This document shows, piece after piece, positions 30,143 to 38,578 of a stretch of 45,417 nucleotides of DNA (position 1 is the stretch's first letter; each line of letters starts with the position of its first letter). The stretch comes from an uncultured Christensenella sp. (GTDB lineage: Bacteria; Bacillota; Clostridia; Christensenellales; Borkfalkiaceae), in the NCBI GenBank assembly GCA_910578565.1, contig CAJTQF010000009.1:1-45417 (forward strand), in the 5' to 3' direction. A program made the translations under genes and the position numbers. The notes beneath the pieces were generated by a model. It did not search any database, was not told where the DNA came from, and saw only the letters and a list, made by a program, of their open reading frames with translations.

Positions 30143-32436
30143 AAACGTTTGCTTTGGCGGGCAATCCCAACTGTGGCAAGACCACTCTTTTCAATGCGCT
30201 GACGGGCGCGACGGCGCACGTGGGCAACTGGCCCGGCGTAACCGTAGACAGGCGCGAAGGCGTTTACAAAGGCGGCGGAAAAAATATTGCTATCGTAGAT
30301 TTACCGGGCATATATTCGCTGTCGCCGTACACGCCCGAAGAAGTTATTTCACGCAACTATATATTGGACGAACACCCCGACGGAATAATAAACATAGTCG
30401 ACGCTACAAATTTAGAGCGCAACCTTTACCTTACGACCCAGCTTCTGGAAATGGACGTTCCTGTTATCGTTGCGCTTAATATGATGGACGAAGTTTCAAA
30501 GTCGGGCGACAAAATAGACGCCGCCGCGCTTGAAAAAGAGCTTGGCGTTCCCGTAGTTGAAGTTTGCGCGCTTAAAGGAGGCGGCATAAAACAGCTTATG
30601 GATAAGGCTGCCGCGCTTCCGCCCGCGAGAAAGGGCGCAACCGTTTTAAGGGGTTTGCTCAATAAACGGCTTGAAGCCGCCTGCGCGTTTTATGAAAGCG
30701 AAGCGGTGCTTTCGCCCTTGTTCCACGCGGTAAAACTTCTGGAAAGCGACGAGCTTGAACTCAGCCGCAGGGGCGCGGCGGAAGTGTTTAAAAACGCTGC
30801 GGACGGAGCGGATCTCGAAGCGGAAATCGCCGACGGCAGATACAAATACATATGCGAAAAACTTTCCGTCGCTAAGGTTAAAGCCGACAGGGACGTAATG
30901 ACAAAGTCTGATAAACGGGATAAACTTCTGACCCACAGGGTGTGGGCTATCCCGGTGTTTATTGTAATTCTGTTCGCAATTTTCCACGTTACGTTTTCGG
31001 AAGATTTTCTGTATATGGGCGCGTGGTCGCGCATCGGCGGCGGGGAAGGTCTTCCCGCGGTTGACAGTCTCAATCTTTCGGACGGGCTTGCAACCTTTGT
31101 GGGCATTTTTTACGACGGCGCGCTATTTTCGCCGGGCGTGATTCTGTTCAACGCATTCGATACGGTTTTCGGGCTTATAACGGACGCGGTCGGCGGGGCT
31201 ATTTCGGTTGAGTGGCTTTCGGGACTGGTTGCGGACGGAATACTCGGCGGTATCTTCGCCGTGCTGGGCTTTCTTCCGCAGATACTTTTTCTCTTCCTTT
31301 GGTTTTCGATTTTGGAAGACACGGGATATATGGCGCGCATTGCGTTTGTGCTGGACAGGGTTTTCCGCCGCTTCGGGCTTTCGGGCAGGGCGTTTATGCC
31401 TATGATTATGGGCTTCGGCTGTTCCGTTCCCGCGGCAGTAAACACGCGCACCCTTGCAGACGAAAAGGAAAGGACGGCGACAATCCGCGTAATACCTTTC
31501 TTTTCGTGCGGGGCAAAGCTGCCCATTTTAGTTGCAATTTCGGGCGCGATAGTTACGTCTTTCGGCGTGGCTAACGCGGACCTTATAACCTACGGAATGT
31601 ATATTCTGGGCATATGCTCCGCAATAGTTTGCGTGCTGTTAATGCGCAATACAACGTTAAAAGGCGAAACCCCGCCCTTTATTATGGAGTTGCCCGCATA
31701 CCACTGGCCGCGGTTCAGAAATTTAATGCTGCATCTTTGGGATAAGGCAAAACACTTCGTTAAAAAAGCGTTTACCGTAATTTTTGCTTCAACGGTGGTT
31801 ATATGGCTGTTTTCGCATCTCAACTGGCGTTGGAACTACATCCCCGACGAAAAGATGAACGAGTCGATTATAGCTTCGGTAGGTATGCTTGTTCAGCCCG
31901 TGTTTACGCCGCTTGGCTTCGGCTCGCAGTTGGGCGAATTCGGCTGGGTGTTCGCGGTAGCGGCTATTACCGGGCTTATCGCCAAAGAAAACGTGGTCGC
32001 AACTTTCGGCACGCTTGCCGCCTGTATCGCAAGCATAAGTTCGTCGCAGTTGGGCGGGGTTGATATCTCGCAGATTCTCGGCGACGAAGAAGGGGTTACC
32101 GCCGCGGCGGCTATGATTGCGGCGACAGGCATTACTATCCCCGGGCTGATTGCGTTTATCGCGTTCAATATGACGACTATCCCCTGTTTTGCGGCTTGCG
32201 CAACGGCGAAAGCCGAACTCCCCAAAGGGAAATTCAGATGGACGCTGCTGTTCTGGATTGCGGCAAGTTATATTATAAGTTCCGCCGTATATACTATTGG
32301 TAGTTGGTGGTGGACCCTTGCAATCTGGATTGCGGTTGCCGCGGCGATAACGGTATTTATAGTACTCAGAAATTTGGGCAAGTTTGATATAACTTCCATT
32401 TTCAGGCGCAAAAAAAAGGACGGTAAAGATAAATGA
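30139..32436 (+). CDS. feoB: Ferrous iron transporter B
   Basis: The 765-residue membrane protein imports Fe(II). The N-terminal G domain has G1 GNPNCGKTT (residues 8-16), G3 VDLPGIYSL and G4 NMMD, followed by a helical GDI-like region. The membrane part has the two gate halves, with GFGCSVPA, PFFSCGAKLP and a final run of hydrophobic segments. The ATG overlaps feoA by four bases, with GGAGGTGGAG upstream; a start within feoA in the same frame would add 59 unrelated residues. It overlaps the next small gene likewise. Confidence 0.97.
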   Translation: MKTFALAGNPNCGKTTLFNALTGATAHVGNWPGVTVDRREGVYKGGGKNIAIVDLPGIYSLSPYTPEEVISRNYILDEHPDGIINIVDATNLERNLYLTTQLLEMDVPVIVALNMMDEVSKSGDKIDAAALEKELGVPVVEVCALKGGGIKQLMDKAAALPPARKGATVLRGLLNKRLEAACAFYESEAVLSPLFHAVKLLESDELELSRRGAAEVFKNAADGADLEAEIADGRYKYICEKLSVAKVKADRDVMTKSDKRDKLLTHRVWAIPVFIVILFAIFHVTFSEDFLYMGAWSRIGGGEGLPAVDSLNLSDGLATFVGIFYDGALFSPGVILFNAFDTVFGLITDAVGGAISVEWLSGLVADGILGGIFAVLGFLPQILFLFLWFSILEDTGYMARIAFVLDRVFRRFGLSGRAFMPMIMGFGCSVPAAVNTRTLADEKERTATIRVIPFFSCGAKLPILVAISGAIVTSFGVANADLITYGMYILGICSAIVCVLLMRNTTLKGETPPFIMELPAYHWPRFRNLMLHLWDKAKHFVKKAFTVIFASTVVIWLFSHLNWRWNYIPDEKMNESIIASVGMLVQPVFTPLGFGSQLGEFGWVFAVAAITGLIAKENVVATFGTLAACIASISSSQLGGVDISQILGDEEGVTAAAAMIAATGITIPGLIAFIAFNMTTIPCFAACATAKAELPKGKFRWTLLFWIAASYIISSAVYTIGSWWWTLAIWIAVAAAITVFIVLRNLGKFDITSIFRRKKKDGKDK

Positions 32437-32594
32437 ACGGATGGGACATAGCGGTTTTGGTAATAGTTTGCGTTGCGGTTGCCGCCGTTGCGGGCTGGCT
32501 TATTTACCGCAAGGTAAAGCATAAGGGCGGCTGTTGCGACTGCGGTTGCGGCGGATGTTCTTCCTGCGATAAATGCAAACCCAAAAAACCTTAG
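32433..32594 (+). CDS. Small FeoB-associated Cys-rich membrane protein
   Basis: A 53-codon gene overlaps the feoB stop (ATGA). It encodes one N-terminal membrane segment (about residues 5-25, IAVLVIVCVAVAAVAGWLI) and a cytosolic tail with seven cysteines (C34, C35, C37, C39, C42, C45, C48). Short proteins of this design follow feoB in many Firmicutes and are thought to replace FeoC as a metal or redox sensing partner; the exact role is not settled. Confidence 0.88.
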   Translation: MNGWDIAVLVIVCVAVAAVAGWLIYRKVKHKGGCCDCGCGGCSSCDKCKPKKP

Positions 32595-32679
32595 TCTGTT
32601 AACTTACGCAGGCGTATCCGCCGTGTTATAACAGAAAAATTTAAATACACCGATCTCCGATTTTTTAATACGTTTTATC

Positions 32680-32712
32680 TTACGCGCCCTGCAAATACAG
32701 CAGGGCGCGTAA
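32680..32712 (+). terminator. 13-bp hairpin after the feo operon
   Basis: TTACGCGCCCTGC (32680-32692) pairs perfectly with GCAGGGCGCGTAA (32700-32712). No T run follows on either strand, so it may stabilise the 3' end or work as a weak terminator. The remaining bases 32595-32792 hold no gene. Confidence 0.5.
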
Positions 32713-32792
32713 ACCGTGTGTATAAGCGGGACTTAAAAATTTAATTTCAGGTGTTATGCAATATCGGCAAGGGTTTAAAGAATTTAATTGAG

Positions 32793-32821
32793 TTGAAAAC
32801 GAAAGATAAAAATGTTAAAAT
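32793..32821 (+). promoter_or_regulatory. Promoter of the DUF4926-like gene
   Basis: TTGAAA (32793-32798), 17-base spacer, TAAAAT (32816-32821). Expected start near 32828. Confidence 0.7.
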
Positions 32822-32827
32822 AAAAAC

Positions 32828-32890
32828 AGGCTGGATGGTACATCCTTTGGGGTTAATAACCTGCGCAACACCGTATACGGGAGAGATAAA
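32828..32890 (+). promoter_or_regulatory. Compact structured leader
   Basis: The 60-nt leader has an outer CAGG/CCTG pair (about 32828-32831 with 32868-32871), an inner GGATG/CATCC hairpin (32835-32847) and a GGTTAATAACC palindrome (32858-32868), then a ribosome binding site GGGAGAG. I cannot match it to a known riboswitch class. Confidence 0.4.
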
Positions 32891-33379
32891 ATGAATTTAA
32901 AAATATACGATAACGTAGAACTGAATACCGAACTTGAAGAGCTGGCGGCAAAGGGAATACACAAAGGTTGCACTGGGTTGATATTTGATATACAAGCTGA
33001 TACCTGCTTTGTATATTTCAGGAACAGAAAGAATAGGGGCGATTATGCGTTCGCATATGCCGATAAAAAATATCTTGATTATTATCATCACGAGCCTGAA
33101 GAAAATATTGTCAATTGGGAGCGGTTTAAAGCGGGAAACAAATTTAAAACGGAATTTAAAGTTAACCCGTTTAATGAGTTCGACTGGGTTGAAATATTGG
33201 TTGAAAAAGAAGAGTACGCAGAAAAAGGTCTGCATAAAGGAATGTTGGCAAACGTATTATTTGACTATGCGATTGACGGCAGATTACCGGTAATGTATCC
33301 CGACGACAACTGCTGCGACGTTGAAGTATCCGTACTGATTGACGATATAAAGCTGCACAAGCGGATAAAAAAGGACTGA
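32891..33379 (+). CDS. Tandem DUF4926-like domain protein
   Basis: The 162-residue protein has two related units. The first has YDNVELNTELEELAAKGIHK followed by GCTGLIFDI; the second has FDWVEILVEKEEYAEKGLHK followed by GMLANVLFDYAIDG and DVEVSVLIDDIKLH. The pattern (V-E-L, K-G-x-H-K-G) resembles small SH3-like DUF4926 proteins, which usually have one unit. Function is unknown; it is likely cytosolic. Base composition is AT-richer than in neighbouring genes. GGGAGAG precedes the ATG. Confidence 0.65.
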   Translation: MNLKIYDNVELNTELEELAAKGIHKGCTGLIFDIQADTCFVYFRNRKNRGDYAFAYADKKYLDYYHHEPEENIVNWERFKAGNKFKTEFKVNPFNEFDWVEILVEKEEYAEKGLHKGMLANVLFDYAIDGRLPVMYPDDNCCDVEVSVLIDDIKLHKRIKKD

Positions 33380-33423
33380 ACGTTTTTTTGTCTATAAAAT
33401 AAATTCAGTAAAAATGCATATAA

Positions 33424-33464
33424 AACAGGGGCGGGCGAACCATTCGGTTCGCCCGCCCCCGTTT
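33424..33464 (+). terminator. Strong terminator
   Basis: GGGGCGGGCGAACC (33428-33441) pairs with GGTTCGCCCGCCCC (33446-33459) around ATTC, extended by AA-CA and GTTT. It ends the upstream single-gene transcript. Confidence 0.85.
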
Positions 33465-33608
33465 GATTGGCACCTTGCCCTTGCGTGTTCGTTGTACTTG
33501 ACATATTTATTATAACAAATCAAAACGGATTTTGTATCGTTAACCCGAAATAGGGCTGAAATTTTTAATTCAAAAATGAATTAGCGATTTATTTTTGTAA
33601 GATTGTGA

Positions 33609-33614
33609 TAAAAT
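33609..33614 (+). promoter_or_regulatory. -10 box of the XRE gene, leaderless layout
   Basis: TAAAAT (33609-33614) is followed by TTGATT and ATG 33621. A -35 is not clear. The spacing again puts the transcription start at the ATG. Confidence 0.45.
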
Positions 33615-33620
33615 TTGATT

Positions 33621-33824
33621 ATGACTTTCGCAATAAGGTTAAAAGAATTAAGAGAAAATAATTTATTCAGCCAAAAAAGACTTGCAGAAGAAACGGGAAT
33701 AAGTAGTTCGGCAATAGCGCGTTGGGAGTTAAATCAGGCTCAACCCAACATTTCGGCTATAATAACGTTGGCAAACTTTTTCGGCGTAACGGTGGACTAT
33801 CTGCTTGGCATAAGCGAATATTAA
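33621..33824 (+). CDS. XRE-family helix-turn-helix regulator
   Basis: The 67-residue protein is a single Cro/CI-type domain: FAIRLKELRENNLFSQKRLA, then EETGISSSAIARWELNQAQP (recognition helix) and a final helix with ANFFGVTVDYLLGISEY. It has no effector domain, so it probably works as a small autonomous DNA-binding protein; targets are unknown. I chose ATG 33621; a TTG at 33615 is possible. No ribosome binding site is visible and a -10 lies 6 bases upstream. Confidence 0.88.
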   Translation: MTFAIRLKELRENNLFSQKRLAEETGISSSAIARWELNQAQPNISAIITLANFFGVTVDYLLGISEY

Positions 33825-33834
33825 ACGCGTTTAG

Positions 33835-33863
33835 TTGCAAAAAGCATATAAGTATTGTATAAT
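33835..33863 (+). promoter_or_regulatory. Promoter of the aminotransferase gene
   Basis: TTGCAA (33835-33840), 17-base spacer, TATAAT (33858-33863). A 25-nt leader with GACGGAGA follows. Confidence 0.8.
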
Positions 33864-33893
33864 ATTATGGTAATTTAACGGACGGAGAAAAGT

Positions 33894-35096
33894 ATGATTA
33901 AGGTATCGGACAGAATTTCGGCAATTGCGCCTTCGATGACCCTTGCCATTTCGGCAAAGGCAAACGAATTGAAAGCGGCGGGCGAAAAGGTCATCAATTT
34001 CGGCGTTGGCGAACCGGATTTCAACACCCCCACGCACATAGTTCAGGCGGCAAAGGACGCGCTTGACAAGGGGCGCACAAAATACGTCGCGGCGGCAGGC
34101 TTGCCCGCGCTTAAAAAACTGATTTGCAAAAAGCTGAAAGAAGAAAACAATTTAGATTATCAGCCGTCGCAGATAATAATTTCAAACGGCGCAAAGCACT
34201 CTATTTTCAACGCGCTGTTTGCAACGCTTAACCCCGGCGACGAAGTTCTCATTCCCAAGCCCTACTGGCTCACTTATCCCGAAGTGGTGAAATCCTGCGG
34301 CGGCATACCCAGCTACATATATTCCACGCCGAGACACGGCTACAAGATAACCGCCGCCCAGCTTGAAGCGGCAATAACCCCGCGCACTACAATGCTTATT
34401 TTCAACTCGCCCAGCAACCCTACGGGCGCGGTCTATTCCGAAAAGGAAATACGCGCGATTGCGGAAGTCTGTTTAAAACACGGACTTATTGTAATTTCCG
34501 ACGAAATTTACGAAAAACTGATTTACGGCGGGCAGGCACATTTTTCCATCGCGGAAGTATCGCCCGAGATGAAGGAGCAGACAATTGTAATAAACGGCGT
34601 TTCGAAGTCGTTTGCAATGACGGGCTGGCGACTGGGCTATCTCGCCTGTCCCGAAAACGTGGCAAAGGCGATTGCTTCGTTCCAGAGTCACTCTACTTCC
34701 AACGTGAACACAATGACCCAGTACGCTACCGTCGCGGCGTTCGAAGGGGATATGAAACCCGTGCAGGATATGGTAAAAGCGTTCGGCGAAAGACGCAGGA
34801 AGATGCTTGAAATTCTGGACGGTATGAAAGAGCTGGGGCTTGACTACGTTAAGCCGGACGGCGCGTTTTATGTAATGCTGCTGTGCGACAACCTGTACGG
34901 CAAAACGTTCAAGGGCAAAAAGATAGGCGGAAGTATGGACGTTGCCGATATGCTTCTGGAATATAAAAAGGTGGCTATAACTCCGGGCATATGTTTCGGC
35001 GACGACGACGCGGTTCGTCTTTCGTACGCGCTTTCAACCGAAGATATGGTTGCGGGGCTTGAAAAGATTGCCGAATTTGCGCGCGAGTGCGAATAA
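33894..35096 (+). CDS. Class I aspartate/aromatic aminotransferase
   Basis: The 400-residue PLP enzyme belongs to the AspB-like subgroup: FGVGEPDFNTPTHIVQAA at the N-terminus, NSPSNPTGAVYS, the ISDEIYEKL aspartate motif, the Schiff-base lysine K238 in GVSKSFAMTGWRLGY, and RLSYALS with the substrate-carboxylate arginine near the end. It probably transfers the amino group between aspartate and 2-oxoglutarate, though aromatic or other substrates cannot be excluded. ACGGAGAAAAG precedes the ATG. The gene is monocistronic. Confidence 0.93.
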   Translation: MIKVSDRISAIAPSMTLAISAKANELKAAGEKVINFGVGEPDFNTPTHIVQAAKDALDKGRTKYVAAAGLPALKKLICKKLKEENNLDYQPSQIIISNGAKHSIFNALFATLNPGDEVLIPKPYWLTYPEVVKSCGGIPSYIYSTPRHGYKITAAQLEAAITPRTTMLIFNSPSNPTGAVYSEKEIRAIAEVCLKHGLIVISDEIYEKLIYGGQAHFSIAEVSPEMKEQTIVINGVSKSFAMTGWRLGYLACPENVAKAIASFQSHSTSNVNTMTQYATVAAFEGDMKPVQDMVKAFGERRRKMLEILDGMKELGLDYVKPDGAFYVMLLCDNLYGKTFKGKKIGGSMDVADMLLEYKKVAITPGICFGDDDAVRLSYALSTEDMVAGLEKIAEFARECE

Positions 35097-35132
35097 ACGT
35101 TAAAAAAATTTGTAAAATTTTAAAAAATGGTC

Positions 35133-35161
35133 TTGTATTTCACCGCGATAGCTGGTAAAAT
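35133..35161 (+). promoter_or_regulatory. Promoter of the P-loop gene
   Basis: TTGTAT (35133-35138), 17-base spacer, TAAAAT (35156-35161), with an overlapping TATAAT at 35161-35166. AGGAGGA before ATG 35186 is the ribosome binding site. Confidence 0.6.
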
Positions 35162-35185
35162 ATAATTGATCAGGAGGACTATTCA

Positions 35186-35593
35186 ATGATTAAAATTATC
35201 TACGGACCTAAGGGCGAAGGCAAAACCAAACAGCTTATAGACGGGGCAAACAGACACGCCGAAAAGGCAAAGGGTCTCAGCGTATTTATCACCGATACAA
35301 AGAGATATATGTACGACCTGTCCCGCGGCGTCAGATTTATCGACGTAACGGATTGGGCGGTTGCCGGCGAAGACGCTCTCTGCGGATTTGTAAAGGGAAT
35401 TGCTGCAAGCGACGGCGATTACGAATATATGTACATAGACGGTCTTGCGCGCATTGCGGGCAAGGAACTTAAAGACTTGGCGGGCATATTCTATATGCTT
35501 GACAAAATTTCAAACGAAAACAAAATAGTTATAACCATAACATGCAGTTGCACTAAGGAAGAACTTCCCGAATTTGTTGCAAAATACGCTTAA
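35186..35593 (+). CDS. Small P-loop NTPase of unknown function
   Basis: A 135-residue protein with Walker A at residues 7-14 (GPKGEGKT), a probable Walker B strand YEYMYIDGLARIAG (about 91-104), and a final strand KIVITITCSCTKEELP. The fold resembles a minimal RecA/thymidine-kinase-like core without an added domain. Similar small P-loop proteins occur alone in Clostridia genomes, with no assigned role. AGGAGGACTATTCA precedes the ATG and a terminator follows, so it is a single-gene unit. Confidence 0.75.
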   Translation: MIKIIYGPKGEGKTKQLIDGANRHAEKAKGLSVFITDTKRYMYDLSRGVRFIDVTDWAVAGEDALCGFVKGIAASDGDYEYMYIDGLARIAGKELKDLAGIFYMLDKISNENKIVITITCSCTKEELPEFVAKYA

Positions 35594-35605
35594 CCGGCAA
35601 ATGTT

Positions 35606-35642
35606 CTACGGACGGCGTTAAAGCCGTCCGTAGTTGATTTTT
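35606..35642 (+). terminator. Terminator after the P-loop gene
   Basis: CTACGGACGGC (35606-35616) pairs with GCCGTCCGTAG (35623-35633) around six bases, followed by TTGATTTTT. thrC begins 15 bases later, so its transcript may be read-through or have a promoter I could not see. Confidence 0.85.
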
Positions 35643-35656
35643 AAGGCAGGACAATT

Positions 35657-37135
35657 ATGAAATTTATAAGTACGCGGGGCGGAGAAAGCGTTTCGGGCGC
35701 GCAGGCAATAGTAAAGGGGCTGTCGGACAACGGCGGTCTTTTCGTGCCGGAAAAATTTCCGCGGGTAAGTTTGCAGGAAATTGAAAATATGTGCGGTCAG
35801 AGCTATCCCGAACGCGCGGCTACGGTGCTTTGCAAACTTTTGGACGACTACGGCGAGAGCGAACTCAAAGCCGCGTGCGAGCAGGCTTACGCCAAATTTG
35901 AAGGCGACCCCGCGCCCCTTGTGAAGCTGGACGACGGCGTTTACATGCTCGAACTTTTTCACGGACCCACCTGCGCGTTCAAGGATATGGCGCTTACGCT
36001 GTTGCCGTACCTTTTGCGCAAGGGCTGCGATATGTGCGGCATCAAGGACGAAATTCTGGTGTTAACCGCAACTTCCGGCGATACGGGCAAAGCCGCGCTT
36101 GAAGGGTTTAAAGACGTGAAGGGCGTTAAAATTGCGGTGTTCTATCCCGCGGAAGGCGTTTCGGGTATGCAGAAGCTGCAAATGTGCACGCAGGACGGCG
36201 GCAACGTGAACGTGGTGGCGGTAAAGGGAAACTTCGACGACTGCCAGACCGCGGTTAAAGAAATTTTTTCAAACGCGGAATACGCCAAAATTTTAGCCAA
36301 GAAAAAGGTGCGCCTGTCGTCGGCAAATTCAATAAACTTCGGAAGACTCGCGCCGCAGATAGCTTATTATTTTTCGGCGTATGCGGACCTGCTGTCTTCC
36401 GACCAGATAACGCCGGGAGAGCAGATAGATTTCACCGTTCCCACGGGCAACTTCGGCAATATACTTGCGGGCTACTATGCAAAACTTATGGGACTGCCCG
36501 TAAGAAGGTTGCACTGCGCTTCCAATAAAAACAACGTTTTATGCGACTTTTTCAATAAGGGTGAATACGATATAAACCGTGAATTTTACAAGACCACTTC
36601 GCCGTCTATGGATATTCTGGTATCTTCCAATCTGGAACGGCTGTTGTTTGAAATTTCGGGCAGGGACGCGAAACTTACCGCCGCAAGAATGTCCGCATTG
36701 AAAACCGAAGGGAAGTATACCGTCACGGACGCGGAAAGGGAAAAACTTGCCGCAACGTTTGACGGCGGCTGCGCGGACGATGACGAGTGCGTCGAAGCGA
36801 TGTACGACGTATTCATAGATACGGGCTATACTATGGACACGCACACGGGTTGCGCCATGAAAGTTGCCGTAGACTGGTTTGAAAAAAATAAAAAGGACGA
36901 AACCAGGATGGTTATCGTTTCAACGGCTAACCCCTACAAGTTCCCGCAGGACGTGCTTTACGCCATTACGGGCAACGATGCAAAGGACAGTTTCAAGTGC
37001 ATTAAACGTCTGCACGCCGCAACCGCTATGGCAGTGCCCAAACAGCTTTCGTCCCTGCGCGACAAGCCCGTCCGTTTTAATACGACGGCGGACGCGGGTA
37101 AACTGTTTGACGAAGTTTTAAAATTTTTGGGTTAA
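35657..37135 (+). CDS. thrC: Threonine synthase
   Basis: The 492-residue PLP enzyme converts O-phosphohomoserine to threonine. It is the long class: STRGGESVSGAQAIVKGLSD at the N-terminus, the PLP lysine K109 in FHGPTCAFKDMAL, the phosphate loop TATSGDTGKAA, and SSANSINFGRLAPQI. Length is normal (about 490-500). AGGCAGGAC lies before ATG 35657. No other threonine genes are close by. A strong terminator follows. Confidence 0.96.
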   Translation: MKFISTRGGESVSGAQAIVKGLSDNGGLFVPEKFPRVSLQEIENMCGQSYPERAATVLCKLLDDYGESELKAACEQAYAKFEGDPAPLVKLDDGVYMLELFHGPTCAFKDMALTLLPYLLRKGCDMCGIKDEILVLTATSGDTGKAALEGFKDVKGVKIAVFYPAEGVSGMQKLQMCTQDGGNVNVVAVKGNFDDCQTAVKEIFSNAEYAKILAKKKVRLSSANSINFGRLAPQIAYYFSAYADLLSSDQITPGEQIDFTVPTGNFGNILAGYYAKLMGLPVRRLHCASNKNNVLCDFFNKGEYDINREFYKTTSPSMDILVSSNLERLLFEISGRDAKLTAARMSALKTEGKYTVTDAEREKLAATFDGGCADDDECVEAMYDVFIDTGYTMDTHTGCAMKVAVDWFEKNKKDETRMVIVSTANPYKFPQDVLYAITGNDAKDSFKCIKRLHAATAMAVPKQLSSLRDKPVRFNTTADAGKLFDEVLKFLG

Positions 37136-37148
37136 GATATTTTCTTAA

Positions 37149-37186
37149 AATCCCGCCGCGCAAAATGCGCGGCGGGATTAATTTTA
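37149..37186 (+). terminator. Terminator after thrC
   Basis: AATCCCGCCGCGC (37149-37161) pairs perfectly with GCGCGGCGGGATT (37167-37179) around AAAAT, followed by AATTTTATT. It may also be used from the minus strand. Confidence 0.85.
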
Positions 37187-37572
37187 TTGGTATATAAAGA
37201 TTCTTCGGCTCCGCTCGGAATGACAATGCGGGCAAGATTATTAAACAGACTCAGAATGACAGTGATATATGTTAAAAATTTTCATTAAAATTTTTAATTC
37301 AGTTAAACTGAATAATCAACAATTTCATATAAAGGTATGTTAAACTGATAATGCACTTCTTTTTGACAACATAGCGTTCGGAAATGTCAAGTTCCAAAAA
37401 AACAGCTAACCTTACCGTAATTCCCACAGGGAATTTAATAAAACGCAAATAAAAAGGTTTAGGCATAGCGTTAAGCTGTGCCTTTTCTGTACTTTTTTTC
37501 GTGGACGAATTATGCTACTCGTAGCCTAGTGAGATATAGATATGTTTTATATTTCCCGCAAAATTCAATCGG
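37187..37572 (+). repeat. Gene-free stretch with REP-like pieces and a terminator
   Basis: Bases 37198-37225 (TTCTTCGGCTCCGCTCGGAA and TGACA) and 37249-37261 (CTCAGAATGACA) are fragments of the REP-like repeat also seen near 28684 and 43300. A 22-codon frame (37384-37452) has no recognisable product. GGCATAGC (37462-37469) pairs with GCTGTGCC (37475-37482) and TTTT plus a later run of seven T follow, so a terminator lies at 37462-37499; it may be the end of a lost gene. Confidence 0.5.
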
Positions 37573-37601
37573 TTGTGTTCTTTCATTTTTCGTGATATAA
37601 T
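37573..37601 (+). promoter_or_regulatory. Promoter of the flavoprotein gene
   Basis: TTGTGT (37573-37578), 17-base spacer, TATAAT (37596-37601). A leader of about 30 nt with AGCGGAGA precedes ATG 37637. Confidence 0.65.
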
Positions 37602-37636
37602 GATTGTGCGATAAACAGTAATTTAGCGGAGATTAT

Positions 37637-38353
37637 ATGAAAATAACAGTGATAAACGGCACAGAGAAACACGGCGTTACATATCACTTAAAGAAGGTTT
37701 TTCTGAAAAACCTTCAAAGCGCAGACGTAGTTGAGTTTTATTTGCCGAAAGATTGCCCGTCTTTTTGTATGGGCTGTACAAGCTGCTTTATGAAAGGCGA
37801 ACAATACTGCAAGGATTTTGCTTACATAAATGAAATCGAAAAATCGTTTCTCGAATCCGATTTGATTGTCCTGACATCTCCTGCATACGTTATGCACGCA
37901 ACAGGCGCAATGAAAGCATTATTAGATCATTTCGGTTATCGTTGGATGCCGCATAGACCCGCGCCCGAAATGTTCGGTAAGCGTGCAGTCATTATTACTC
38001 AATGTCTGGGCGCAGGTGCAAAGTCAACGGCGAAAGATATAAAACACAGTTTGTCTTGGTGGGGTATATCGAAAATCGGTATGTTTCACGGCGCTCTTAT
38101 GAATGACATTGTTTGGGATAATCTTTCCGAAAAGAAGCATAAAAAGTTAACCGAAAAGATAAATAAACTTTCCGGTCGATTCGCTAAAATCAATTATGCC
38201 AAACCCGCACACACTAAACTTATTATAAAAATCAAATTTATGTTGAGTCGTCTTATTCAGAAAAAAGTGCGAAAAAGCGGCGGGGCGGGACTTGACTGTG
38301 ATTATTGGCATAAAAACGGCTGGCTTGGTAAAAGTCGTCCGTGGAAACATTGA
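37637..38353 (+). CDS. Iron-sulfur flavoprotein / NADPH-dependent FMN reductase family
   Basis: The 238-residue protein has a flavodoxin-like fold: phosphate-binding start MKITVINGTEKHGVTYHLKK, and the SPAYVMHATGAMKALLDHFGYRWMPHRP region that contacts FMN. A compact cysteine motif C44-x2-C47-x2-C50-x7-C58 matches the Isf type that binds a 4Fe-4S cluster, so it probably carries both cofactors and shuttles electrons or reduces oxidants. The C-terminal 60 residues are basic (KLIIKIKFMLSRLIQKKVRK) and may form a membrane-associated helix. It stands alone between terminators. Confidence 0.85.
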   Translation: MKITVINGTEKHGVTYHLKKVFLKNLQSADVVEFYLPKDCPSFCMGCTSCFMKGEQYCKDFAYINEIEKSFLESDLIVLTSPAYVMHATGAMKALLDHFGYRWMPHRPAPEMFGKRAVIITQCLGAGAKSTAKDIKHSLSWWGISKIGMFHGALMNDIVWDNLSEKKHKKLTEKINKLSGRFAKINYAKPAHTKLIIKIKFMLSRLIQKKVRKSGGAGLDCDYWHKNGWLGKSRPWKH

Positions 38354-38408
38354 TACCGTCGTTTTTATCGGTTAAATTTCAATTTATCTTTCTAAAAGGT
38401 TTGTAGTA

Positions 38409-38441
38409 AAAAGCTCTCGAACATATCGTTCGAGAGCTTTT
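38409..38441 (+). terminator. Terminator after the flavoprotein gene
   Basis: AAAAGCTCTCGAAC (38409-38422) pairs perfectly with GTTCGAGAGCTTTT (38428-38441) around ATATC. The A/T ends make it usable on both strands, so it can also stop rng read-through from the other side. Confidence 0.85.
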
Positions 38442-38578
38442 GTCCTTGCTTGAAAGTATAACTCTTAATAATTTAGTTTTTTAATTCCCTATGGGAAGTG
38501 CGCTTTACGGGAAAGCTGTTTTTTTTCGCTAAATAAAATTTTGTGTAAAACGGTTAAACAAAATTGCGCGTGAAACCG

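Noticed and set aside
32828..32890. Known riboswitch
   Set aside because: I compared the leader from memory with TPP, SAM, c-di-GMP, fluoride, preQ1, guanidine and purine classes and found none of their conserved cores; left as an unknown structured leader.
37384..37452. 22-codon open frame before a terminator
   Set aside because: It is too short, with no ribosome binding site and no recognisable product; it could be the end of a decayed gene, but this cannot be shown.
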